NCBI GenBank assembly: GCA_024642115.1
Contig: JAHEBU010000012.1
Span: 1 to 34,382, forward strand
Direction: 5' to 3'
Source of the DNA: Marivivens sp.
GTDB lineage: Bacteria; Pseudomonadota; Alphaproteobacteria; Rhodobacterales; Rhodobacteraceae
Length of the DNA stretch: 34,382 bases
Of the stretch, positions 24,086-33,504 are shown piece after piece. The notes under the pieces were generated by a model, which ran no database searches, was not told the DNA's origin, and saw only the letters and a program-made list of their open reading frames with translations. Made by a program: the position numbers and the translations under genes. Position 1 is the stretch's first letter, and each line of letters begins with the position of its first letter.

Positions 24086-24183
24086 TTGGCGAGTCCGCCG
24101 TGCGGAACACCCGATCCAAGGGGGGGCGCGACCCGCCGCTCCCCTCCTAGACTCTCCGCCATCCCCGCCTGATACTATGCCCC

Positions 24184-26154
24184 ATGAGTCTGCCACCCGG
24201 TTTCATCGACGAACTTCGTGACCGCCTGTCGATCGCTCAGGTCGTCGGTCGCAAGGTCATGTGGGACAACCGCAAATCCAATCCGGGCAAGGGCGACATG
24301 TGGGCGCCATGCCCGTTCCATCAGGAAAAATCGGCCAGCTTCCACGTCGATGACCGCAAGGGCTACTACTACTGCTTTGGCTGCCACGCCAAAGGCGACG
24401 CGATTTCCTTTGTGCGCGAAACCGAAAACGTGAGCTTTGTCGAGGCGGTCGAGATTCTGGCGCGCGAGGCCGGGATGCCGATCCCCGAACGCGACCCGCA
24501 GGCGCAGGCGCGGGCGGACAAACGGACGCAACTGGCCGATGTGATGGACCTCGCCGTGCAATTCTACCGGATGCAGCTGCGAACGGGTGCGGCGGCCGAG
24601 GCGCGGGCATACCTTGTCAAACGCGGCCTGTCCGAGGCGGCGCAGGACCGCTGGGGCATCGGCTTTGCGCCCTCCGGCTGGCAATCGCTGCACGATGCGC
24701 TGACGGCCAAGGGGGTCAGCGACGAGTTGATGATCGGCGCGGGCCTCGTCAAACCGTCGGACAAGGGCAAGAAACCCTACGACACCTTCCGCAACCGCAT
24801 CATGTTCCCGATCCGCGACGTGCGGGGCCGGGCGATTGCATTCGGTGGGCGGGCAATGGACCCGGCGGACAGTGCAAAATACCTCAACTCGCCCGAAACC
24901 GCCCTCTTTGACAAAGGGCGCAGCCTTTATAACCACGGCCCCGCGCGCGAGGCGGCGGGCAAGGGCCAGCCGCTGATCGTCGCCGAAGGCTACATGGACG
25001 TTATCGCGCTGAGTGAGGCAGGGTTCACAGCCACCGTCGCCCCTCTTGGCACCGCCGTCACCGCCGATCAACTGGCGCTGATGTGGCGGATGGCGGACGA
25101 ACCGATCATTGCACTCGACGGGGACAAGGCCGGAATCAACGCGGCGATGCGGGTCATGGACCTCGCCCTTCCGCTGCTCGAGGCGGGGAAATCCTTGCGA
25201 TTTGCGGTCATGCCTGCGGGGCTGGACCCCGACGACCTGATCCGGGGGCAGGGGGCAGGTGCGATGAAGGCGGTGATCGACGGCGCGCTGCCGATGGTCC
25301 AACTTCTCTGGCGGCGCGAAACCGAAGGGCGGGTGTTCGACAGCCCCGAACGCAAGGCGGCACTGGACAAGGCGCTGCGCGATGCCACCGCCCAGATCAA
25401 GGACCCCGGCCTGCGCGGCCACTACGACACCGCGCTCAAGGATCTCAAGTGGGCGGCGTTCGGACCTAAGCGGCCCACAGCGACCCGGCGCGGCCCCCAA
25501 GCCCGCTGGACCGGCAGACCACAGGACCCCTGGCACCGCGACGTGGCGCCAGCCCCCGGCTCGGTCAGCTCTGTCCTGGCCGCCGGGACCGATCAGGACC
25601 ACCTGCGCGAGGCGGTGATCCTTGCCACGCTGCTTGTCACCCCCGCGGTCCTGCCCGCCTTTGAGGGCGAGGTAGAGCGGATGGTCTGCGCCGACCCCGC
25701 CCACCACGACCTGCGGGCGGCGATCCTGCGGCACGCGACGGCACCCGACCTGCGGGCGGCCGTTCAGGGCGATCTGGGGCCCGCCCCCCTTGAAAAGCTC
25801 TTTGCCCAGCGCCATGTCGCCATCAGCCCGGCCGTGCGCAGGGCCGGGGATGCCGACGTCGCCCGGATGTGCCTGGCCGAAGAGCTTGCCAAACTCAACG
25901 CCCGCCGGGGCCACGCCCGCGAAATCGAGGACGCGATGGAAGATATCGCCGGACTTGCCGACGAAGGGGTGACATGGCGGCTTAAACAGGCCACAGCGGC
26001 GCTCAACCGCTCGGCCTTGGGCGATACCGCCGACCGGGCGGAATACGATATCGGCCCAAACGGAGCCCGCATCCGGCGGGACGAAAAGACGGCGCTGGAC
26101 GATCTGCTGGGCCAGATCGACTTTGCGAAAGGGTCCGCGCGGCCTAAATCATAG
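24184..26154 (+). CDS. dnaG: DNA primase
   Basis: The 656-aa enzyme makes RNA primers at the replication fork. The N-terminal zinc-binding domain has CPFH (Cys43, His46) and YYCFGCHAKGD (Cys64, Cys67), a CHC2-type site. The RNA-polymerase/TOPRIM domain shows RNRIMFPIRDVRGRAIAFGG, KYLNSPET, VAEGYMDVIAL (catalytic Glu) and ALDGDKAGI (Asp of DxD). The C-terminal part (from about 440) is the variable helicase-binding domain that meets DnaB. The length fits alphaproteobacterial DnaG. It lies upstream of rpoD, as in the macromolecular synthesis operon, here without rpsU. Confidence 0.96.
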   Translation: MSLPPGFIDELRDRLSIAQVVGRKVMWDNRKSNPGKGDMWAPCPFHQEKSASFHVDDRKGYYYCFGCHAKGDAISFVRETENVSFVEAVEILAREAGMPIPERDPQAQARADKRTQLADVMDLAVQFYRMQLRTGAAAEARAYLVKRGLSEAAQDRWGIGFAPSGWQSLHDALTAKGVSDELMIGAGLVKPSDKGKKPYDTFRNRIMFPIRDVRGRAIAFGGRAMDPADSAKYLNSPETALFDKGRSLYNHGPAREAAGKGQPLIVAEGYMDVIALSEAGFTATVAPLGTAVTADQLALMWRMADEPIIALDGDKAGINAAMRVMDLALPLLEAGKSLRFAVMPAGLDPDDLIRGQGAGAMKAVIDGALPMVQLLWRRETEGRVFDSPERKAALDKALRDATAQIKDPGLRGHYDTALKDLKWAAFGPKRPTATRRGPQARWTGRPQDPWHRDVAPAPGSVSSVLAAGTDQDHLREAVILATLLVTPAVLPAFEGEVERMVCADPAHHDLRAAILRHATAPDLRAAVQGDLGPAPLEKLFAQRHVAISPAVRRAGDADVARMCLAEELAKLNARRGHAREIEDAMEDIAGLADEGVTWRLKQATAALNRSALGDTADRAEYDIGPNGARIRRDEKTALDDLLGQIDFAKGSARPKS

Positions 26155-26208
26155 TCTGTTTACCTTATCCGGGGACACAGACAGCAGAATAATGGATCGG
26201 GGTGGTTG

Positions 26209-26265
26209 CGAATCACCCGTCCGGCAGATTGATTCGTAGGAATTCCGAATCGCCCGAATCAGCCG
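26209..26265. repeat. Repeated CGAATC elements in the rpoD leader
   Basis: CGAATC-N2-CCG occurs three times: CGAATCACCCG (26209-26219), CGAATCGCCCG (26246-26256) and CGAATCAGCCG (26255-26265). The reverse complement GATTCG at 26231-26236 can pair with the second or third copy, for example GATTCG-N9-CGAATC at 26231-26251. The array ends 38 bases before the rpoD start, so alternative hairpins or a multimeric protein site in the leader are possible. Confidence 0.5.
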
Positions 26266-26303
26266 CGATCCCTGACAAGATCGACCTCAAGCAGGAGCCC
26301 TCC

Positions 26304-28279
<1,976 letters not shown>

Positions 28280-28283
<4 letters not shown>

Positions 28284-28927
28284 GTAGGGTTGTCCAGCCA
28301 GCTGGAACGCGTGGCAGTCTGAAATGGATTCAGCGTGCCATAAATGAAGACTGGCCAGACTTACAACCCAAATCGCTGCCAGCAATAAGTTGGGTTTCTC
28401 CACTTGCAGCTGATGACTATGCCGAATACCGGGATGCCCGATTTCTGGAACGGGTTGGGTTGTCTCGCCTTGCGTCTGACCTCAAGGACTTTTGGCCTCA
28501 GCGCGGCCCACAATGGGATGCTCTGGGGACTCTGCCGGATGGCGGCGTTGTACTTGTCGAGGCCAAGGCACATCTGGCTGAATTTAAATCACCCGCCACG
28601 CAAGCTGGTCCCGCCTCTCGTCAAAAGATTTCAGTGGCCCTGAACAAGACTCGTGACAGCCTTGCGTCTGGCGCGACGAATGACTGGTCCGGAACCTACT
28701 ACCAATATGCCAATCGACTTGCTCACCTCTGCTGGCTGAGAAGCATGAAAGTAAATGCGCATCTGATGTTTGTGAGTTTTATCGGCGATGATGACATGGC
28801 CGGGCCAGCGTCGTCAGCGCACTGGGAAATTGCATTCCAAGCGGCCGATCAGGCACTGGGTCTTTCACCTCGACACCAGCTTTCGGACCAAATCCACCAT
28901 GTGTATCCTAGGGTACGTAAGCGGTAA
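28280..28927 (+). CDS. PD-(D/E)XK nuclease-like protein of unknown function, overlapping rpoD
   Basis: The likely start is GTG 28280, sharing GTGA with the rpoD stop; GGAG lies 12 bases upstream, so translation is probably coupled. The 215-aa product has a nuclease-type core: QWDALG (Asp80), a turn DGG, then strand VVLVEAK with Glu94 and Lys96, matching D ... E-x-K of the PD-(D/E)XK fold. After it come helix-rich parts ([16 protein letters not shown]) and [15 protein letters not shown], then [14 protein letters not shown] and [20 protein letters not shown]. Similar stand-alone proteins occur sporadically in bacteria without assigned function, as far as I recall. Base composition is clearly more A+T-rich than rpoD, suggesting acquisition. 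It could be a defence or repair nuclease; this is inference. Confidence 0.75.
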
Positions 28928-28944
28928 GGCGGGTTCACCCCGCC
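28928..28944 (+). terminator. Short hairpin after the nuclease-like gene
   Basis: GGCGGG pairs with CCCGCC around a five-base loop directly after the TAA stop. No U-tract follows, so it is a weak terminator or mRNA end signal for the rpoD-nuclease transcript. Confidence 0.35.
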
Positions 28945-28954
28945 GCCACCCGTC

Positions 28955-29149
28955 TTGACGAGCCGCACGCTCATTAATCGCCCGATTGCCAAATCTCAGC
29001 ACCAGCCGTCCGACGGGACGGGCAAACCCGAAACGCTCGGGGGCGACCTGTCCGGCTGGAGGTCGCGCCGGATCGACCGAGAACATCGTTTGGTTTATCG
29101 TGTGCCATGACAAACCCTCGAAATCACCCAGTGCCGCTACCACTACTGA
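28955..29149 (+). pseudogene. Remnant of a YoeB/Txe-family toxin gene
   Basis: In frame 2 the sequence reads [48 protein letters not shown], a TGA stop at 29108-29110, then QTLEITQCRYHY and a final TGA. The pattern ([26 protein letters not shown] and a CRYHY end) is the C-terminal two-thirds of YoeB, an mRNA interferase of type II toxin-antitoxin pairs, including the conserved Glu-His-Arg and the terminal His-Tyr. The N-terminal third is missing and no antitoxin (YefM-like) gene is next to it. It is therefore a dead toxin fragment left beside the nuclease-like gene. A TGA from TGG or CGA would explain the internal stop. Confidence 0.8.
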
Positions 29150-29165
29150 CCAAGGGAGACCCCCC

Positions 29166-29585
29166 ATGCGCGCCGCCCTCTTTGCCCTCGCCTTGATCCC
29201 CACCACCGCCGCCGCCCGCTGCCCCGGTGATATGGAGGTCATGTCCTGCCAGATCGGCACCAAGGTTCTGGAAATCTGCTATTGGAAGGGAGCGGTCATG
29301 TACAGTTACGGGCCGCCCGGCCGGTCCGAACTGGACCTTGCCACCCCACTGGCCACCGCCGACTATACCCCGTGGCCGGGGATCGGGCGGGCGATGTGGG
29401 ACACGCTTGCCTTTTACAACCGGGACGTCACCTACGAGGTCTGGTCGTCCATCGACCGGATGGACCCAAAGTCAGTGATGGAAGGCGGCATCAACGTGCT
29501 GCAAGGCGGTCAGACCATTGCAGCGCTGTCGTGCAACCGTGGAACGGTTCAGGGCGACCTGTCCATCGTCCAGTCCTACCAATAG
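29166..29585 (+). CDS. Small secreted protein of unknown function
   Basis: The start is ATG 29166 with GGGAG six bases upstream; the longer frame upstream is only the shadow of the toxin remnant. The 139-aa product has a signal peptide (MRAALFALALIPTTAAA, then RCPGD). Four Cys in the mature part (RCPGD, MSCQIG, EICYWK, LSCNRG) suggest two periplasmic disulfides. The middle has aromatic and Pro residues (YGPPGRSELDLATPLATADY). No family is recognised. It stands alone and is convergent with the sulfotransferase gene. Confidence 0.75.
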   Translation: MRAALFALALIPTTAAARCPGDMEVMSCQIGTKVLEICYWKGAVMYSYGPPGRSELDLATPLATADYTPWPGIGRAMWDTLAFYNRDVTYEVWSSIDRMDPKSVMEGGINVLQGGQTIAALSCNRGTVQGDLSIVQSYQ

Positions 29586-29653
29586 GCCGGGACAGGACAG
29601 CGCCTAACGGGGCGTTAATACTTTTATTAAATAAAATCAATGGTATGATACAC

Positions 29654-29667
29654 GTTCGCGCGCGAAC
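29654..29667. repeat. Perfect 14-bp palindrome
   Basis: GTTCGCGCGCGAAC is a perfect dyad in the short convergent gap between the secreted protein and the sulfotransferase. An A+T-rich stretch (29617-29650) flanks its left side. It may be a terminator stem for the minus-strand sulfotransferase transcript, or a protein site. Confidence 0.45.
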
Positions 29668-29673
29668 ACCCGG

Positions 29674-31251
29674 TCAGAACCCGTCCGGATAGAACCCCTT
29701 GAGCTCGGCCTTGAGCGGGTCCAGATGCGCCTCGTACCGCTTCCACCGCTTGACCGAACTGGAATAGATCGGCTGGCGGACCTGAGCGACCGACAGAGTC
29801 TTGACCCGCTTTTCCGATTTCTGGAAGTCAAGGCAGGCATCGTCCCACTCCAGCCCCAGAAACGCGATCACCTTGCGGGCCATTCCTTCGGTATCGGCGA
29901 CGACCCCCTCGTAGGGGACCTCCATCATTTTCAGCGGCAGGGCGGTTTCCCAGTGGGCCATCAGGCGGCGATACTGCACGAAATAGCGGCCGAGGCTGGT
30001 CAGGTCGGTCGTATAGCTGTGCCACTCCGACAGGGGCTGCATATACATCGACACGCAGTGATCCATCGGATCGCGGGTGGCATGCAGGACACGGGCGTTC
30101 GGCAGCAGCTTGGCAATCAGGCCCAGAACCTCGTAATTGTGCAGCAGCTTGTCAACGATCCGCTGCGCCTGCGGCTGGCCCGCCTTGCGAGCCGAACCCG
30201 ACAGGTAGGCCTGCCCGGCCTCGACGGCCTGTTCGGCGGTCATAGAGCGGATCAGGCGGACCATGCCCGCCCCGTCGCCATCCTGCGGACCCAACTGGTC
30301 GCGAATCGAACGAAGCAGGGTGGATTCGCCGATGCCCGCAATCTGCGGATGGCTCGAGAGGATCTGTTCCAACAGGGTGCTGCCACAGCGGGGCAGGCCC
30401 ACGATAAAGACCGGGCTTTCCCCGGCCGCCCCCGTCGAACCAAAAAAGTCGCCCCGCGTCAGGCTCAGATGGTCCGACACAAAGCGGGCGTAGGCAAACG
30501 CATCATGCGTCTGGGCCGCCCGTTTCTTGGCCTCTGTAAAGTGGGTGAAGGCGGCGTCATAGTCGCCGATATCGTCCTCGCCCTTGGCCAGATATTTCAG
30601 AAGCGGGGCCATGAACCGGCTGTTGGCCGCCCGTGCGCCGGGGACCAGGTTATCCCGCAAATGTTGAAAGATCGGATCGTCCGCTGACTGCTTGCAGGCC
30701 CGGTTATAGATCATTTGAAGGTGGAAGTTGTCGGGATTGTCGGCAAAAATCTCGCGGCACAGGGTCAGACAGGCATCCATCTGCCCGGCCCCGCGCAGGC
30801 TCGACGCGAGCAAGAGCCGGGATTCCAGATGGTCGGGCCGAATGGCAAGAGCCTTTTGCAGGATGCGGATCGCCGTCTCGAACTGTTCGTCCATATCATA
30901 GACGGTGCCTGCCACATATAGAACGTCCGGATTGCGAGGGGCCAGCGCCATCGCCTTTTCGGCATGCGCGACCGCCTGGTCCAGGGTGCGCAAGTTGCAG
31001 AATGTCTCGGCCGCTTCCTGGTGGCTGGTGGCGGCCGCCGGAGCCACCTTGAGCAGCCGTTCGACAACCAGCAATGCCTCGCGCGGCCGTCGCAGGTGGC
31101 GATTATAGATCCGGGTCAAAAGCAGAAGTGCCAAGGGGTCCTTTGGCTTGACCGCCAGATGCGCCTTGAGCGCGGCCTCGGCGGCCGGCCATTTTCCGGC
31201 CGCCATAAGCATCTTAGCCTGGTGGATCGCTCCTGAGGGCGTCTTTGCCAT
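29674..31251 (-). CDS. TPR-containing sulfotransferase family protein
   Basis: The 525-aa protein has two parts. Residues 1-230 are tetratricopeptide repeats (AAEAALKAHLAVKPKDPLAL, AVAHAEKAMALAPRNPDVLY, AIRILQKALAIRPDHLESRL). Residues 280-525 form a sulfotransferase domain with the P-loop-like PAPS site PVFIVGLPRCGSTLLEQI and the 3'-phosphate region HATRDPMDHCVSMYM. Family members transfer sulfuryl groups from PAPS to sugars, peptides or small molecules; the acceptor here is not known. The TPR half probably holds a partner or acceptor. The architecture is common in marine alphaproteobacteria. It is divergent from the amidohydrolase gene with 118 bases between. Confidence 0.88.
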   Translation of the reverse strand: MAKTPSGAIHQAKMLMAAGKWPAAEAALKAHLAVKPKDPLALLLLTRIYNRHLRRPREALLVVERLLKVAPAAATSHQEAAETFCNLRTLDQAVAHAEKAMALAPRNPDVLYVAGTVYDMDEQFETAIRILQKALAIRPDHLESRLLLASSLRGAGQMDACLTLCREIFADNPDNFHLQMIYNRACKQSADDPIFQHLRDNLVPGARAANSRFMAPLLKYLAKGEDDIGDYDAAFTHFTEAKKRAAQTHDAFAYARFVSDHLSLTRGDFFGSTGAAGESPVFIVGLPRCGSTLLEQILSSHPQIAGIGESTLLRSIRDQLGPQDGDGAGMVRLIRSMTAEQAVEAGQAYLSGSARKAGQPQAQRIVDKLLHNYEVLGLIAKLLPNARVLHATRDPMDHCVSMYMQPLSEWHSYTTDLTSLGRYFVQYRRLMAHWETALPLKMMEVPYEGVVADTEGMARKVIAFLGLEWDDACLDFQKSEKRVKTLSVAQVRQPIYSSSVKRWKRYEAHLDPLKAELKGFYPDGF

Positions 31252-31336
31252 CTTGTCTGCCTTTTCTGTCCAAGGGCTTTCCCACCATGTTTGGCGACCA
31301 AGGGCAAGATGTCAGGGCATTGACAGGCGATCCTGC

Positions 31337-31349
31337 CAGGGGTCCCCTG
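31337..31349. promoter_or_regulatory. Perfect CAGGGG-T-CCCCTG dyad between divergent genes
   Basis: The dyad lies 12 bases downstream of a TTGACA (31320-31325) and about 20 bases before the amidohydrolase start. It is a possible operator of the amidohydrolase gene; no -10 box is evident, so the promoter call is weak. Confidence 0.35.
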
Positions 31350-31369
31350 TCGCGCAAACGGAGGTCACG

Positions 31370-32917
31370 ATGCCCTTTAGCCCTGCCCAAAGCACCGCCA
31401 TTGCCCATGTCGCGGCCAACGCCGCCCGCCTGTCTGCTGATTGCACCACGATCTTTGATTTTGGCGAAACGGCGTGGCGTGAATACCGGTCGGCCGCGTG
31501 GTATGTGGACCGGCTGCGGTCCGAAGGGTTCGAGGTGGAGGCGGGATCGGGGGGGATGCCGACCGCCTTTTGCGCCGAATGGTCCAACGGGCCGGGGCCG
31601 GTCGTGGGGATGTATGCCGAATACGACGCCGTCCCCGCCAACTGTCAGGCCGCCCGGCCAGAGCGCGCCCCCCGCGACGGGCTGGGCTACGCCGCAGGAG
31701 GCCACACCGACCCCCATTCGGGGTTGGGCATGTCCGGTCTGGGCGGGCTGCTGGCCACCAAGGCGGCGATGCAGGCGCACGGGATCACGGGCGGACTGCG
31801 TTTCATGGGCGAACCTGCCGAAAAGGTGCGCGGGTCCAAACCGATTCATGCCGCCGCCGGATATTACGACGGGCTGGCCGGGATGCTGTCGTTCCATCCG
31901 TTCTACATGCTGCCTCTGTGCAATACCGTCCGTTGGGACACCCATTGTGGGGCCGCCTACAGCATGATCTTTCGCTTTATCTGTGACGAGGCGCATCTGT
32001 GGGGGGCGACCGACGGCGCTCCGATCCCGCAAAGCCATTCCGATGTCCGCGCTCCGGGGGCCAATGATGCGCTGATCCAGATGTACCAGTCGGGGCGGTT
32101 CCTGCGCGATTCCATGCTGTCGCATCAGGGCGGCTGGTCGATCTCCGAGGCGATCTTGTCCACCGGGCAGGCCACGGCGGACAACCTGCCCGCCACGCTG
32201 GCCGAAATTCAATACATGATGCGGGTGCCAACCGTTGCGATGGCCGAACGGGTGTCGGGCCAGTTGATGCAGGCAGCCGAAGCCGCCGCCGCCCTGACGG
32301 GCTGTCGGGTCGAACGGCACTGGGTCTGCAAATCCCGCCCCGGTCTGGCCAATCACGCGATGGCCGCGCTGGTCTGGGACCAGATGCAGGCAGTGGGTGC
32401 GCCGATATGGGACAAAGCGGCCAAGGACGTGATGCGGCAGGTCCAGCGCAATTGCGGGGTGACGCCGATGACCGACCCGATCCTGCCCGCCTGCGAGGCC
32501 CTTATCGCCCCGCAAGAGGCCGAGGCGATCCTGCGCCGCGATCTGGCGCCAAGCCAGATCAATTCGACCTCGGACGATTACACCGACATGTGCTGGCACG
32601 CACCCACCGCCCGGTTCTATGTCGCGCGTCCCGCGCTGCGCGGTGGCCCCTATCCGGCATGGGCGATGAATGCGCTGGGCGGCATCCCGGCCACCATCGA
32701 CCCGATGGTGCAGACAGCGGCCAAGGTGCTGGCTGCCTCGGCCCTGCGCCTGCTGGAAGACGCGGATGCGCGACACGCAGCGATGGAGGAATTCCGGAGC
32801 CGCAAGGCCGAAAGCGACATCCCCCCGCTCTGCGATTATCCCCCGCCGATCCAGTTCAAATGGCCGGAATATGTGGAAACGGCACGCGGGCGAGATTGGC
32901 ACATCCCCTCAGTGTGA
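31370..32917 (+). CDS. M20-family amidohydrolase, AbgB-like
   Basis: The start is ATG 31370 with GGAGG five bases upstream. The 515-aa protein resembles AbgB, the subunit of p-aminobenzoyl-glutamate hydrolase, and related M20 peptidases. It shows the N-terminal FDFGETAWREYRSAAWYVDR, a GMYAEYDAVP strand, the metal-ligand region AAGGHTDPHSGLGMSG (His112 and nearby Asp) and FMGEPAEKVRGSKP with the catalytic Glu. A C-terminal SSD-type NSTSDDYTDMCWHAPTARFY carries another ligand. The enzyme cleaves an amide from an aromatic or acylated amino acid; the substrate is not set by sequence. It is cytoplasmic. AbgA is not in the window, so it may act alone. Confidence 0.85.
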   Translation: MPFSPAQSTAIAHVAANAARLSADCTTIFDFGETAWREYRSAAWYVDRLRSEGFEVEAGSGGMPTAFCAEWSNGPGPVVGMYAEYDAVPANCQAARPERAPRDGLGYAAGGHTDPHSGLGMSGLGGLLATKAAMQAHGITGGLRFMGEPAEKVRGSKPIHAAAGYYDGLAGMLSFHPFYMLPLCNTVRWDTHCGAAYSMIFRFICDEAHLWGATDGAPIPQSHSDVRAPGANDALIQMYQSGRFLRDSMLSHQGGWSISEAILSTGQATADNLPATLAEIQYMMRVPTVAMAERVSGQLMQAAEAAAALTGCRVERHWVCKSRPGLANHAMAALVWDQMQAVGAPIWDKAAKDVMRQVQRNCGVTPMTDPILPACEALIAPQEAEAILRRDLAPSQINSTSDDYTDMCWHAPTARFYVARPALRGGPYPAWAMNALGGIPATIDPMVQTAAKVLAASALRLLEDADARHAAMEEFRSRKAESDIPPLCDYPPPIQFKWPEYVETARGRDWHIPSV

Positions 32918-32987
32918 CCACATAGACTCAGGATGTAGGGCTGGAATTTGCCTACTACCCAAACTCTGCCACCCCACCTATAGTGCC

Positions 32988-32996
32988 TGTGGATAA
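32988..32996 (-). promoter_or_regulatory. Perfect DnaA box in the nrdR leader
   Basis: TGTGGATAA is the exact complement of the consensus DnaA box TTATCCACA. It lies 40 bases before the nrdR start and just after a -10-like TATAGT (32979-32984), so bound DnaA would sit at the likely transcription start. Confidence 0.55.
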
Positions 32997-33036
32997 CTGG
33001 GACAAAATACCCAGAGGCAGAGACGAGGACAGGACC

Positions 33037-33504
33037 ATGCGTTGCCCGTTTTGCGGAAACGTCGATACACAAGTCAAGGATTCCCGGCCCGCCGAGGATC
33101 ATGTCGCCATTCGCCGCCGCCGGTTTTGCCCGGCGTGCGGGGGGCGCTTTACCACCTATGAGCGCGTGCAGTTGCGCGACCTCGTGGTCATCAAATCATC
33201 TGGCCGCCGCGAGGAATTCGACCGCGACAAGCTGGAGCGGTCCGTGCGCATCAGCCTTCAGAAACGTCCCGTCGAACCCGAACGCATCGACCAGATGGTG
33301 TCGGGCATCGTGCGGCGACTCGAGTCCATGGGCGAAACCGATATCCCGTCCTCGACAATCGGCGAGATCGTGATGGAGAGCCTCGCCCGGATCGACACAG
33401 TGGGCTACGTCAGGTTTGCCAGCGTGTACAAGAACTTCCAGGCCGCCGACGACTTCGACAAATTCGTCAACGAATTGCGGCCAAACGACAAATCCAAAGA
33501 GTGA
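33037..33504 (+). CDS. nrdR: Transcriptional repressor NrdR
   Basis: The start is ATG 33037 (MRCPFCGN), with GAGGA nine bases upstream. The 155-aa protein has the N-terminal zinc ribbon (CPFC at 3-6, CPAC at 31-34) with [20 protein letters not shown], and an ATP-cone domain from about residue 46 ([20 protein letters not shown]). NrdR senses ATP/dATP and represses ribonucleotide reductase genes. The length is standard. It overlaps ribD by GTGA, a widespread order in alphaproteobacteria (nrdR-ribD-ribE...). Confidence 0.96.
   Translation: MRCPFCGNVDTQVKDSRPAEDHVAIRRRRFCPACGGRFTTYERVQLRDLVVIKSSGRREEFDRDKLERSVRISLQKRPVEPERIDQMVSGIVRRLESMGETDIPSSTIGEIVMESLARIDTVGYVRFASVYKNFQAADDFDKFVNELRPNDKSKE

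Noticed and set aside
28865-29263. A 132-aa minus-strand frame over the toxin remnant
   Set aside because: The plus-strand YoeB reading explains the sequence far better; the minus-strand text has no recognisable features and overlaps two other genes.
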